Numbered from the stretch's first letter, positions 1 to 8,556 are shown. The stretch is 64,000 nucleotides of DNA from JAYRSJ01 sp041920215 (GCA_041920215.1 JAYRSJ010000018.1:1-64000); one strand, 5' to 3'. Notes: generated by a model not told the origin, from the letters alone. Translations and numbers: made by a program.

Positions 1-51
1 CAGCGCCGATGATAGTGCGGATTCCCGTGTGAAAGTAGGTCATCGTCAGGC
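1..51 (+). rRNA. rrf: 5S ribosomal RNA, 3' end (partial)
   Basis: The first 51 bases match the conserved 3' third of betaproteobacterial 5S rRNA, including the GATAGTGCGG helix, the GTGTGAAAGTAGG segment and the CATCGTCAGGC end that closes helix I. The gene continues upstream of the window, so the window probably begins just after a 16S-23S operon. A terminator follows within 16 bases. Confidence 0.93.
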
Positions 52-66
52 TAATATCCCAGCACC

Positions 67-97
67 AACCCCCGCTTCCAACGAAGCGGGGGTTTTT
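67..97 (+). terminator. Rho-independent terminator of the rRNA operon
   Basis: A perfect 10-bp stem (CCCCCGCTTC at 69-78 paired with 83-92) closes a CAAC tetraloop. AA before and TT after extend it, and a T5 tract follows at 93-97. Its position just after 5S identifies it as the end of the rRNA operon. Confidence 0.93.
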
Positions 98-146
98 GCT
101 TTGGGCCTACTGATTGCTACATCCTCTGATCAGGATTCGCAGCTTC

Positions 147-1076
147 TCACCTGATACTGAGAAGCTCGCCGTCACGCTTCAAGCTGCCGCCCGAAAGCAA
201 GTCCTCGATCAGCGACTGACTCCAGCGCATCATGCTTTGCTGATCGAAGAAGCGCCGCCACACGCTGGCGTGGATGGGTGTGCTCGCCAGCCATTGCATT
301 AAGGCATCCTCAGCGCAGCTGCGCACATCGAGCATACGGAACATGATCAGCGCCCTGGCTGCATGCCTAGCGTGTCGCTCTGGATAGCTCCGAAAAAAGC
401 CGAGCCTGGACCGGGCCTCGCGTAAGGCGGCGTCAACGTCGGCGAACGGTGCTCCGTGGCCGGGGATGACCAAGGCGGGCTCCAGCGACTCGATGCAGCC
501 AAGGCTCAGCTCTACCTCATCGAAAGCGGCATGTCCGTCGATCTCGGGGAATACGATGCCGAAGCCGCGCTCCCAAAGTGCGTCAGCTGAGATCAGTGTG
601 CGGCTTTCAGCTTCAAACAAGAGCAACGAGTGGGGGTCATGACCCGGGGCGGCATGGGCTTGCCAGACGAGGCCAGCCTGCTCCAGCGCATTGCCGGGGG
701 CGAGCGGCGCATCGGGGCGAAAGCGCGGACATTGCTGACCGGTCAGCCTATAGCTGAGGCGTGATTCATCCCACTCCCTGGCCACCTCGAACTGGCCTGC
801 CGGCACCCAAACCGGGCAGCTATGCCTGGCCTGAAGTGCAGCGTTGCCGCCGCAATGGTCCGAGTGCAGATGGGTGTTCACAACCAGCCGCAGGGAAGCT
901 GCCACGCTGTCTTCTTTGAGGGCCTCGGCGAGCAACTCCAGTGTCTGGTCTGCGTGGCTGCAGTAGCCGGTATCAACGACCACGGCACCCGCTGCATCGC
1001 CGCCCAGATAGATGAGATTGGAGGAGAGCCAGCCACGCTCGAACACGCGCAAGCCCGGCGGCGGAGCGCTATTCAT
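147..1076 (-). CDS. MBL-fold metallo-hydrolase
   Basis: This 309-residue protein belongs to the metallo-beta-lactamase superfamily. The zinc-binding motif H69-L-H71-S-D73-H74 is intact, and later ligands are visible at H146 (APGHDPHS), D165 (ISAD) and a C-terminal PGHG. There is no signal peptide, so it is probably cytoplasmic. It lies 17 bp downstream of the acyl-CoA ligase on the same strand and is probably cotranscribed with it. A hydrolase of thioesters, lactones or glyoxalase-II-like substrates is possible, but the substrate cannot be told from sequence. The fold call is safe and the function is open. Confidence 0.85.
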   Translation of the reverse strand: MNSAPPPGLRVFERGWLSSNLIYLGGDAAGAVVVDTGYCSHADQTLELLAEALKEDSVAASLRLVVNTHLHSDHCGGNAALQARHSCPVWVPAGQFEVAREWDESRLSYRLTGQQCPRFRPDAPLAPGNALEQAGLVWQAHAAPGHDPHSLLLFEAESRTLISADALWERGFGIVFPEIDGHAAFDEVELSLGCIESLEPALVIPGHGAPFADVDAALREARSRLGFFRSYPERHARHAARALIMFRMLDVRSCAEDALMQWLASTPIHASVWRRFFDQQSMMRWSQSLIEDLLSGGSLKRDGELLSIR

Positions 1077-1093
1077 CGCGAAGGCTCGCTAGC

Positions 1094-2797
1094 TCAGGCA
1101 TGGCTGCTGCGCAGCTCGCGACGCAGTATCTTGCCAACATTGCTTTTGGGAAGCTCATCGCGGAACTCAATATGTTTGGGTCGTTTATAAGCAGTCAGCT
1201 GATCCTGGCAAAAGCTGCTGAGATCTTCCTCGGCCAGCGTCGGATCTTGCTTGACCACATAGAGTTTGACCGCTTCACCTGAGCGCGCATCCGGAATGCC
1301 TACCGCAGCGCACTCGAGCACACCGGGGTGCATATTGACGACCTGTTCGATCTCGGTCGGATAGACATTGAAGCCTGAGACCAGAATCATGTCCTTCTTC
1401 CGGTCGACGATGCGTATGAATCCCTGCTCGTCCATCACGCCAATATCACCGCTCTTGAAGAATCCGTCGGCATACATGACGTGAGCGGTCTCGTCCGGAC
1501 GATTCCAGTAGCCGGCCATCACCTGCGGACCGCGTATGCAGATTTCACCGCGCTCGCCGATGGGCATGTCCTGGCCCATATCGTCACGGATCGCTATGTC
1601 CGTGGACGGCATCGGCAGCCCAATCGAGCCATTGAAGTCGTGAATATCCAGACGATTGATTGTCGCCACCGGCGCGGTTTCGGACAGCCCATAGCCTTCC
1701 ACCACAGGGCAGCCGGTGATGCGCAGCCATTTCTCGGCGGTGGCCTGTTGCACTGCCATGCCGCCACCGTTGGAGATCACCAACTCGCTGAAGTCCAGCC
1801 GTGCGAAGGCCGGTTCGTTGGCCAGTGCATTGAACAAGGTGTTGACGGCTGGAAAGAGGTTGATGCGGTAGTTGCGCAGCGTGGCGATGAAGCCGGGAAT
1901 GTCGCGCGGGTTCGGTATCAGCAGGTTCATCATGCCCTGGCGCGCACCCAGCATGTAGCAGGCCGTCAGTGCAAAGATGTGATATAGCGGCAGTGCGCAT
2001 ACCGTCGTCAAAGGCTTGCCACCCAGGCGGCTCAGCATGGGCTGAAACCAGGCCTCTGCCTGAAGGATGTTGGCCACCACATTGCTGTGCAGCAGGGTGG
2101 CACCTTTGGAGAGACCGGTCGTGCCGCCGGTGTACTGGAGGAACGCGACGTCCTGAGGGCCGAGCTCCGGCTTGCGCAGACTCATGCGGGAACCCTCGTC
2201 TATCGCCTTGTTGAAGCGCACCACCGAACGTCCCTCGCCCAGCGGCAGGCGGAACTCCGGCACCAGCTTCTTGACGTGGCGTACCGCAAAGTTGAGTAGC
2301 GGGCCGCGCCACCAAGTGAGCAGATCGCCCAGCGAGGCCAGCACCACATGGCGCACCGCGGTGTGGCTGATGACCTCCTCCAGCGTGAGGGCGAAGTTCT
2401 CCAGCACGATGATGGCCTCGGCCCCGGAATCCTTCAGCTGGTGTTCCAGCTCTCGGGGCGTATAGAGCGGGTTGACGTTGACCACCACATAGCCGGCGCG
2501 CAGGATCGCGGCAATCGCCACCATGTACTGCAGCACATTGGGCATCATGATGGCCACGCGGGCGCCCTGTACCAGTCCCCGGCTCTGCAGCCAGGCGCCC
2601 AAGGCCTGTGACAAGCGGTCAATCTCGCCGAAGCTAAGGCGCTGGTCCATGCAGGCCGCGGCATCGCGGTTGGCGTACTTGTGGAAGGCTTCCTCCAGCA
2701 AGGCCACCAACGAGGGGTAGGCGGCGGTGCTGATTTCAGCGGGAACGCCGTCGGGGTAGCTCTTCAGCCAGGGCTTGCGGGCCAGATCCTGCACCAT
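1094..2797 (-). CDS. fadD: Long-chain fatty acid--CoA ligase
   Basis: This 567-residue enzyme activates fatty acids to acyl-CoA with ATP for beta-oxidation or lipid synthesis. It shows the AMP-binding P-loop YTGGTTGLSKG, the GYGLSETAP motif, the FACS segment ending in DRKKDMILVSGFNVYP and the C-terminal catalytic lysine context SNVGKILRR. The length is normal for FadD. I chose the ATG at 2797 because AAAGGAG sits 5 nt upstream and the protein then begins MVQDLARKPWLKSYP, typical of FadD. An in-frame start 45 nt upstream has no such site. It is the middle gene of a probable three-gene operon. Confidence 0.93.
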   Translation of the reverse strand: MVQDLARKPWLKSYPDGVPAEISTAAYPSLVALLEEAFHKYANRDAAACMDQRLSFGEIDRLSQALGAWLQSRGLVQGARVAIMMPNVLQYMVAIAAILRAGYVVVNVNPLYTPRELEHQLKDSGAEAIIVLENFALTLEEVISHTAVRHVVLASLGDLLTWWRGPLLNFAVRHVKKLVPEFRLPLGEGRSVVRFNKAIDEGSRMSLRKPELGPQDVAFLQYTGGTTGLSKGATLLHSNVVANILQAEAWFQPMLSRLGGKPLTTVCALPLYHIFALTACYMLGARQGMMNLLIPNPRDIPGFIATLRNYRINLFPAVNTLFNALANEPAFARLDFSELVISNGGGMAVQQATAEKWLRITGCPVVEGYGLSETAPVATINRLDIHDFNGSIGLPMPSTDIAIRDDMGQDMPIGERGEICIRGPQVMAGYWNRPDETAHVMYADGFFKSGDIGVMDEQGFIRIVDRKKDMILVSGFNVYPTEIEQVVNMHPGVLECAAVGIPDARSGEAVKLYVVKQDPTLAEEDLSSFCQDQLTAYKRPKHIEFRDELPKSNVGKILRRELRSSHA

Positions 2798-2867
2798 GTC
2801 TCCTTTGTGTCTGCGCGCCTGCGATCGCGCGCTCCCGCACATGGTCCATGCAGGGCAGTTCCGCCAG

Positions 2868-3602
2868 CTAGGGGACTTGCCCTAGGGAATCGTCACCTGG
2901 GAGACAGAGCGGCCCCAACTGCTGCCGCTGGCCGGTGAAGAGGGCCCGAGCCAAACCTTCCTCACGGCTGCGCACGATGGCCAGGAACTCTGCCGCCCCT
3001 TTCATCGCCTTGAAGGTGTCGAAGCCGGTCTCCAGGAAGTGCTGCAGCTCACCGAGCCCCGCCGCATGGGCCGGGCCGCGCATCATGCGCAGTGCCTGTC
3101 GCAGCAGGGGCTTGCGCGTGTAATTCTCAAGGGCCTGACCGACAGCCATGGTCAGATCGATCTGCGCCTGGCGCTGCGGTTCGGCGCCGGTGGCCTGCCA
3201 GGCCTGCATATAGCGCAGTGCGTCCAAGGGCTGGCCCAGCAACTGCTGGGCCATGCGGCTGTCCAGCCGTTCCGAGATCGCATGCAGTTCCGCCAGATGG
3301 AGAACGGTTAGGATGACCTCGCTGGGGAACAGTCTCGCTAACCCGGGGACGACGCGCGCGAACTGGGCATCGCGCCGACTGAAATCGCCCGGCCCGTAAA
3401 GCTCCTCAAGAAAGAAGCGTGCTGCATCGGCATAGCGCGGATGGGCCAAGAGATCGGCGTAGCTGCGCGCGAAGCGCCGCTGCTGAAAGGTCTTCAGCGC
3501 CTCGACACCAGCAGCAAGGCCCGCGGTCGCCAGGCGCAACTGCCGTTCGTTCTCCACGTGCTGCAGGTGGGCGAGTATGCGTTCAGCGACAGGCAGGCTC
3601 AT
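2868..3602 (-). CDS. Conserved hypothetical protein upstream of fadD
   Basis: The 244-residue protein has no signal peptide or membrane segment and is predicted mostly helical. It carries a block reading RYADAARFFLEELYGPGDF followed by RRDAQFARVVPGLARLFP, which I recall from uncharacterised proteobacterial proteins. No function is established. It is the first gene of the fadD operon, 70 bp ahead of that gene, so a role in lipid metabolism is an inference from position only. The last codons and the stop form a hairpin (CTAGGG, six-base loop, CCCTAG) that may act as a processing or termination signal. Confidence 0.75.
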   Translation of the reverse strand: MSLPVAERILAHLQHVENERQLRLATAGLAAGVEALKTFQQRRFARSYADLLAHPRYADAARFFLEELYGPGDFSRRDAQFARVVPGLARLFPSEVILTVLHLAELHAISERLDSRMAQQLLGQPLDALRYMQAWQATGAEPQRQAQIDLTMAVGQALENYTRKPLLRQALRMMRGPAHAAGLGELQHFLETGFDTFKAMKGAAEFLAIVRSREEGLARALFTGQRQQLGPLCLPGDDSLGQVP

Positions 3603-3711
3603 CGAATCTAAGAGGGCTGTATCCGCCCATTGTGCCGCCGCCGCTGGCCCGCGCGCGCATTACCATGGCGTACGCTGACCCTGAACAAAAAGAGATCTTC
3701 ATCCAACCGCC

Positions 3712-4662
3712 ATGAATGCCCGCCTGCAACGCTTGCTGCTGCTGATGCGGTGCATTCTGGCGCTGAGTATTGGCCTGATCGCCGAGTTGCAGGGCCTGTC
3801 TCCCTGGTGGACGGCCCTGCTGGCCGTGCTGGGGTTCTATGTGCATGCGCCGGTGATTCTTGCGCTGTTCCTGAGCCTGCGCTGGCTGACCGACGGCGAG
3901 TCACCCCCACCTGCCATCCCCACTCTTTTGCGAGCGTGGTGGCGCGAGCTTTGGGCCAATGAACGGGTGTTCGCCCTCTGGCAGCCATTCCTGGAGCACC
4001 AGGAGCCCGATCATCTGCCAGATCCTGGAGCGGAGGGCCGTGGCCGGCGTGGCGTGCTGCTTCTGCATGGTTTCAGCTGCAACAGAGCCTTGTGGCGACG
4101 CTGGCAGCGTCGGCTGCGCGCACGCGGTCACCCCTTTATCGCGCTGAGCCTGGAGCCGGCCTTTGGTTCGATCGACCGCTATGTGGAGACCATAGAGGCC
4201 GCCGTACAGCGTCTTGAGGCCGTCACCGGTCAAGCGCCGCTGATTCTGGCGCACAGCATGGGCGGACTGGCCGCGCGGGCCTGGTGGCGCTGCCACGGCC
4301 GCAGCGGCCGGCTGCAGCGCCTCATCACGCTGGGAACGCCCCATGCCGGCACGCGGCTGGCATCCCTGTCGCCGGCCCGCAATGCCAGCGAAATGCGACG
4401 CGGCAGCCGCTGGCTGCTGGCGCTTGCCCAACAGGAGCCGGCCACCCTTTACCGCGACTTTGATTGCTACTGGAGTCCTTGCGACCAGATCGTGGCGCCG
4501 GCGCGCAGCGCAGTGCTGCCGGGCTGCGTGGCGCATCGCGTTGAGGGCTGCGGCCATCTGGCGCTGGTCGAGCATCCGGCCGTGGTGGCCGGCGTGCTGG
4601 CGCGCTTGTCCGACGACACGCTGCGCAGGCCCGATCAAGAAAATGTCCCGCAGCACCGCTGA
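3712..4662 (+). CDS. Alpha/beta-fold hydrolase, lipase-like, membrane-anchored
   Basis: This 316-residue protein has two hydrophobic N-terminal segments (about 8-24 and 34-56), then an alpha/beta hydrolase domain. The oxyanion segment HGFSCNRALW lies near 119-128 and the nucleophile elbow AHSMGG places Ser182. A late DQ and a GCGHLAL motif supply plausible Asp and His of the triad. The PGAP1/lipase-like order and membrane anchors suggest an esterase acting at the inner membrane. The substrate is unknown. It is transcribed divergently from the fadD operon and convergently to hppD. Confidence 0.85.
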   Translation: MNARLQRLLLLMRCILALSIGLIAELQGLSPWWTALLAVLGFYVHAPVILALFLSLRWLTDGESPPPAIPTLLRAWWRELWANERVFALWQPFLEHQEPDHLPDPGAEGRGRRGVLLLHGFSCNRALWRRWQRRLRARGHPFIALSLEPAFGSIDRYVETIEAAVQRLEAVTGQAPLILAHSMGGLAARAWWRCHGRSGRLQRLITLGTPHAGTRLASLSPARNASEMRRGSRWLLALAQQEPATLYRDFDCYWSPCDQIVAPARSAVLPGCVAHRVEGCGHLALVEHPAVVAGVLARLSDDTLRRPDQENVPQHR

Positions 4663-4707
4663 GGGCGTTGCGGGGCCGGCGGTCCCGGACTGTCGGGTGA
4701 TGCCGAC

Positions 4708-5844
4708 TCAGGCTGTCGCTTTGTCGTCCTTGAGCACACCACGGCGGATCTGGTCGAGTTCTATGCTCTCGAACAAGGCCTTGAAGTTGCCTTCGCCGAA
4801 GCCCTCGTTGCCCTTTCGCTGGATCAGCTCGAAGAAGATCGGGCCAATCACCTCCTTGGTGAAGATCTGCAGCAGCAGTTCGTTGGGCGCATCCAGGTGG
4901 GCAGCGCCATCGATCAGGATGCGCAGGCGGCGCAGATCGTCCACGTTCTCGCCATGGCCGGGCAGGCGCTTGTCGATCAGATCGAAATAGGTGTCTATCG
5001 TGTCCTGGAATACCACGCCGGTGGACTTCATGCCTTCCACGGTGCGGTAGATATGGTCCGTGCCCAGCGCCACGTGCTGGATACCCTCGCCATGGTAGAG
5101 GTCCAGATACTCGGCGATCTGGCTCTTGTCGTCGCTGCTCTCGTTGATCGGGATGCGGATCTTGCCGCAGGGGCTGGTCATCGCCTTGCTCTTCAGGCCG
5201 GTCAGCTTGCCCTCGATGTCGAAGTAGCGCACCTCGCGGAAGTTGAAGAAGCGCTCGTAGAACTCGGCCCATTCCTTCATGCGACCGCGGAACACATTGT
5301 GGGTCAGATGATCGATATAGGTCAGGCCGTGGCCCACTGGGTTGGCTTCCACCGGCTGCCCCTGCGCGTCCAGCAACGGCACGAAGTCGACGTCGTAGAT
5401 GCTGATATTGCCGATCGCACCCGCTGGCGCGCCGTTCTTGCCCTGCCAACGATCGACGAAATAGATCAGCGAGTCGCCGATGCCCTTGATCGCCGGGATG
5501 TTCAGCTCCATAGGGCCGGCCTTGTTGTCAAAGCCCCAGGCGCCCAGTTCCAGCGCACGCTTGTAGGCCTGGGCGGCGTCCTTGACGCGGAAGGCGATCG
5601 CGCAGATCGACGGGCCGTGCAGGCGCGCGAAGCGCTGGGCGAAGCTGTCGCTCTCGGCGTTGATGATGAAGTTGACCCCGCCCTGACGATACAGCGTCAC
5701 GTTCTTGTGGCGGTGCTTGGCCACGGCACTGAAGCCCATGGTCTGGAAGAGCTGGCCCAGCGCGGCCGGATCGGGGGCGGCGAACTCGATGAACTCGAAG
5801 CCGTCGGTGCCCATCGGGTTGTCCCAGGGGGTGAAAGCAGCCAT
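4708..5844 (-). CDS. hppD: 4-hydroxyphenylpyruvate dioxygenase
   Basis: This 378-residue non-haem iron enzyme converts 4-hydroxyphenylpyruvate to homogentisate in tyrosine catabolism. Two vicinal-oxygen-chelate halves are visible. The iron ligands are H179 (DHLTHNV), H257 (GIQHVAL) and E339 (GPIFFEL), followed by the C-terminal GNEGFGEGNFKALFESIE signature. The start at 5844 follows AGGAG by 7 nt and gives the usual beginning; an upstream in-frame start would add 39 unlikely residues across the operators. It is divergent from an Lrp/AsnC gene 122 bp away, with two palindromes between them. Confidence 0.95.
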   Translation of the reverse strand: MAAFTPWDNPMGTDGFEFIEFAAPDPAALGQLFQTMGFSAVAKHRHKNVTLYRQGGVNFIINAESDSFAQRFARLHGPSICAIAFRVKDAAQAYKRALELGAWGFDNKAGPMELNIPAIKGIGDSLIYFVDRWQGKNGAPAGAIGNISIYDVDFVPLLDAQGQPVEANPVGHGLTYIDHLTHNVFRGRMKEWAEFYERFFNFREVRYFDIEGKLTGLKSKAMTSPCGKIRIPINESSDDKSQIAEYLDLYHGEGIQHVALGTDHIYRTVEGMKSTGVVFQDTIDTYFDLIDKRLPGHGENVDDLRRLRILIDGAAHLDAPNELLLQIFTKEVIGPIFFELIQRKGNEGFGEGNFKALFESIELDQIRRGVLKDDKATA

Positions 5845-5896
5845 CTGGCGTCTCCTGCTTATGTCTTGCGATGGATCAAGACTGTAGGGGCTAGGG

Positions 5897-5953
5897 GGCG
5901 CAGGAATCCTGCGAAAACAGGCGCGGTGCCTCTTGGCGGCGCAGGAATCCTGC
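5897..5953. promoter_or_regulatory. Twin palindromic operators between hppD and the Lrp-type gene
   Basis: GCAGGAATCCTGC occurs at 5900-5912 and again at 5941-5953, each preceded by GGC and followed by (G/A)AAA. Each is an inverted repeat around a central A/T, and the two centres are 41 bp apart, close to four helical turns. The second ends 13 bp before the regulator's ATG. Lrp/AsnC proteins are known to bind multiple phased sites and to repress themselves, so these are probably its operators controlling both divergent genes. Confidence 0.8.
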
Positions 5954-5966
5954 AAAATCAAACGCT

Positions 5967-6449
5967 ATGGAAACATCATCTCAGCTCGATGCGATTGACA
6001 GACGCATCCTGCGCGCGCTGCAGATCGACGGGCGCGTGACCTACGAGGTTCTGGCTGCTCAGGTCAATCTGTCGCCGTCGGCCGTGCTGCGGCGGGTCAG
6101 GCGGCTGGAAGAGTCGGGGGCAATCGCGGCCTATGTGGCCCTGGTGCGGCCGGAGGCGGTGGGCCTGGGGTTGACCGCCTACATCAATGTGCGGCTGGAA
6201 AAACACACCGAGAGCCACAAGCGCAATCCGATGGACCTGTTCCGCGCCGCGGTCCAGACCTGGCCCGAGGTGGTGGAATGCGCGGCCCTAACCGGCGAGA
6301 TGGACTATCTGCTGCGCGTGTTGGTGCAGGACATGGCGCACTATGCCCGCTTCATCACCGAGACCCTGCTCAAGCACCCCAGCGTGCAGGACTGCAAGAC
6401 CAGCTTTGTGCTCGACCGGGTCAAGAACACCACTGCTGTGCCGGTCTGA
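5967..6449 (+). CDS. Lrp/AsnC-family transcriptional regulator
   Basis: The 160-residue protein has an AsnC-type winged helix at about 6-52 (LDAIDRRILRALQIDGR through LSPSAVLRRVRRLEESG) and a RAM effector-binding domain from about 65 to the end. Length and layout are standard for the family. It is divergent from hppD with two identical palindromes in between, so it probably senses an aromatic amino acid or a breakdown product and controls tyrosine catabolism and itself. That role is inferred from context. Confidence 0.92.
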   Translation: METSSQLDAIDRRILRALQIDGRVTYEVLAAQVNLSPSAVLRRVRRLEESGAIAAYVALVRPEAVGLGLTAYINVRLEKHTESHKRNPMDLFRAAVQTWPEVVECAALTGEMDYLLRVLVQDMAHYARFITETLLKHPSVQDCKTSFVLDRVKNTTAVPV

Positions 6450-6457
6450 GGCCTTCT

Positions 6458-7066
6458 TCAGCGCCGCCGCAGCGGCACCGCCAGCTCCTGCCAGCCTTGG
6501 CCGTGCGGCACGGCCGCGTAGGGGGGGGCCGGCCAGTCCCAGAGGCTGGCCGGGAACAGCGCCCGCATTGCATTGATATCGCCGTGATAGGGCGGGCCCT
6601 CGATGCGGCCTTCGGCCGCGTTGTCGCGCCGTGCCTGCATGAACAGCGCCAGCAGCAGGCCCCCGGGCGCAAGCCAGCGGTGCAGCTGTGCAGCATAGGC
6701 CTGCCAGTGGTCGGGGTGCAGCGCGCACAGGCAGGTCTGCTCGTAGACACGCTGCAGCGGCTCTGCTGGCTGCCATTGCAGCACATCGGCCTGCTCGACT
6801 GCGGCACCGGCCAGTCCGGCAATGCGCTCGCGGGCCAGCGCCACGGCCGCCGGCGCATAGTCCAGACCCAGCACCGGCACGCCCGCCCGGGCCAGCGCCT
6901 CCAACTCGTGGCCGCGGCCGCAACCCGGTACCAGCACGCGATCGGCGGGGCTCAGCAGTCCCTGATCCAGCCATTGCTGTAGCTGCGGATGGGCGGCGCC
7001 ACGGTCCCAGGGCGTTTGCCCAGTTGTGAAGCGCTGCTGCCAGAAGTCGAGGGTGGGTCCAGCCAT
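6458..7066 (-). CDS. Thiopurine S-methyltransferase-like SAM methyltransferase
   Basis: The 202-residue protein begins FWQQRF..GQTPWDRG, the hallmark of the thiopurine S-methyltransferase superfamily, and has SAM motif I as VPGCGRG at 46-52 and an acidic strand end at GLDYAP. A role in methylating thiols, selenium or tellurium compounds is known for relatives; the substrate here is unknown. It starts 9 bp after the end of the broken HDOD gene on the same strand and is probably expressed with it. It converges on the Lrp-type gene with 8 bp between stops. Confidence 0.87.
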   Translation of the reverse strand: MAGPTLDFWQQRFTTGQTPWDRGAAHPQLQQWLDQGLLSPADRVLVPGCGRGHELEALARAGVPVLGLDYAPAAVALARERIAGLAGAAVEQADVLQWQPAEPLQRVYEQTCLCALHPDHWQAYAAQLHRWLAPGGLLLALFMQARRDNAAEGRIEGPPYHGDINAMRALFPASLWDWPAPPYAAVPHGQGWQELAVPLRRR

Positions 7067-7075
7067 GAGGGCTGA

Positions 7076-7918
7076 TTATTCCAGCTCGTGCAGCAGCTTC
7101 AGTGTGGGCTCCTTGCCCATATTGAGCAGGGCAGCGATATCGCTGATGTCGTCCGGCACCGCGGCATCGTCCCAGCCGTCGGCGGTATGGCGGGCCAGGC
7201 GCACCGCCAGCTTGACGCATTGCACCTGCGGATCATGGTCGCGCTTGTCGTTGGTGATGTGCTGCAGCAGCTCGGGCAGATGCCAGGCCCGCATCAGCGA
7301 CTGCTCCAGATCGGCCAGCTCGATATTCAGGATGTCGCGCTGAACCGCTGCGCTGCGCAGATGCCTGTCCATCATCTGGCGCTGCCGTATCTGCAGCGCC
7401 AGGTCCGGCGCATGGCACCACAACAGCATCGCGGCAAATTAATGCTGCTTGGCGGCGCTTTGCAGCCCCGCGGCATCCGGACCCATGCGCAGCACCGCAA
7501 AGCCCAGCGCGAAGCGCGCCGCCCGGTCGGCGCGGCGCAGCACCCGCTGCAGGCCGGCCAAGGCCGCTGCTTGATCTTGCAACAGATCCTCGACCACCGC
7601 CTGCGGCCCGAAGGCATTGAAGAAGGGCGTGATGCCCATCAACACCAGGGCGGCCGTGACGGTCTCGGCATCGGTCTGCAGCCGCTCGGAGCGGTGCGCC
7701 GAGGCATAGGCCAGCACTTTGAGCGTCATCAGCGGATCGCTGGCAATCATTTCGCCCAGGCTGTTTGCATCCACCTCGTCCTCGTTCGCTCGCATCAGCT
7801 CCAGCGACTCGGCGGTACTGGCCAGCACCGGAATCTCGGCCGTGCGGAAATAGGCAGTCCACTGTGCTAGACCCGGGAGGGCTTGCTGCAGTGGACTGAA
7901 GGCGGTGGGGGCATTCAT
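7076..7918 (-). pseudogene. HDOD-domain protein interrupted by an in-frame TAA
   Basis: Two open segments in one frame encode an HDOD signalling protein. Residues up to about 159 end in ..GLQSAAKQH, then TAA at 7439-7441, and the same frame resumes FAAMLLWCHAPDLALQ and runs about 120 codons to 7076. Intact HDOD proteins read continuously through this point (roughly AALLHDFAEMLLWCHAP), so the stop replaces one residue, typically Asp. There is no frameshift. It is a recent nonsense mutation, a sequencing error, or less likely a readthrough codon. The ATG at 7918 was chosen over a TTG 15 nt upstream. HDOD proteins act in output and stress signalling, often near c-di-GMP genes. Confidence 0.82.
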
Positions 7919-8027
7919 ACCGAGGCTCGTCAAACCGACGCTCGCTAAGGGCTTGCTTGATCGTATATCGGCAGCGTGTAGCGATGTCTGATCAATACCC
8001 CCGGTGAAAGCGGTACAAATACCGCAA

Positions 8028-8285
8028 TCACAGCCTTGTGATGCCCGGCAGCTTGCCGATCAACTGACCGTCGATATACAGCGCGCCTTCGGGCGCGCCT
8101 GCCTCGGCATAGAACTCCAGCTCGGGCGCACGGCGGCGGCGCCGACCGGGCATCTGGGCCAGGCGCTCGGCCAGGCGGCTCAGGCCGGCGCTGGTGCGGC
8201 GCAGTGTGCCGATCAGCTGACGGCGCCAGGACGTTTGTATGGCGCTTTCCTGTTGCAGGCTGCGCAGGGTGTGGATGCGTGTCAT
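8028..8285 (-). CDS. Small conserved hypothetical protein (85 aa)
   Basis: The start at 8285 follows AAGGAG at normal spacing. The 85-residue product is basic in the first two-thirds, with an Arg-rich run (PGRRRRR) near 57-62, and ends in an extended ALYIDGQLIGKLPGI segment. There is no signal peptide or membrane segment. I do not recognise a characterised family. It lies downstream of a 61-codon gene on the same strand, separated by an 85-bp spacer with a 16-bp-stem hairpin just before its ribosome binding site. Confidence 0.7.
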   Translation of the reverse strand: MTRIHTLRSLQQESAIQTSWRRQLIGTLRRTSAGLSRLAERLAQMPGRRRRRAPELEFYAEAGAPEGALYIDGQLIGKLPGITRL

Positions 8286-8305
8286 CTTCTTGCTCCTTGT
8301 GGCTG

Positions 8306-8350
8306 GCCGCCGGGTCATGGGTTCGGGCTTCAAGCCCATGACCCGGCGGC
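8306..8350 (-). repeat. Strong 16-bp inverted repeat ahead of a ribosome binding site
   Basis: GCCGCCGGGTCATGGG at 8306-8321 is perfectly repeated in inverse at 8335-8350 with a 13-base loop. In the minus-strand transcript the hairpin lies between the two small genes, and its 3' arm ends about 7 nt before the AAGGAG of the 85-aa gene. No T-tract follows, so it is not a classical terminator. It could set the relative expression or stability of the two messages. Confidence 0.8.
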
Positions 8351-8370
8351 CTGCATGTGTTGTGGCCCGA

Positions 8371-8556
8371 TCAGGGGCTGCGATCACTCATTTGCTGCAA
8401 CTCTTGCTGCAGGCTGCGCGCGGCGCGCTGACGGCTGCTCTTGACGCCACCGCCATGCCGACCCGCCTGGCGCAGCAGGGCCGGGCCAACGAGGGGATTG
8501 CGCGGCTTGCGCAGCGACAGCGAGACGCTGGGGCGCGGTGAGGTGAACTGGGGCAT
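8371..8556 (-). CDS. Small basic hypothetical protein (61 aa)
   Basis: The ATG at 8556 follows CAGGAG by 5 nt. The product is 61 residues, very rich in Arg, Ser, Leu and Gln (for example SVSLSLRKPRNP and SSRQRAARSLQQELQQ), with a possible C-terminal amphipathic helix. No known domain is seen. It is probably cotranscribed with the 85-aa gene downstream. The same frame stays open far upstream, but that extension is low-complexity and lacks a ribosome binding site, so I do not include it. Confidence 0.6.
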   Translation of the reverse strand: MPQFTSPRPSVSLSLRKPRNPLVGPALLRQAGRHGGGVKSSRQRAARSLQQELQQMSDRSP

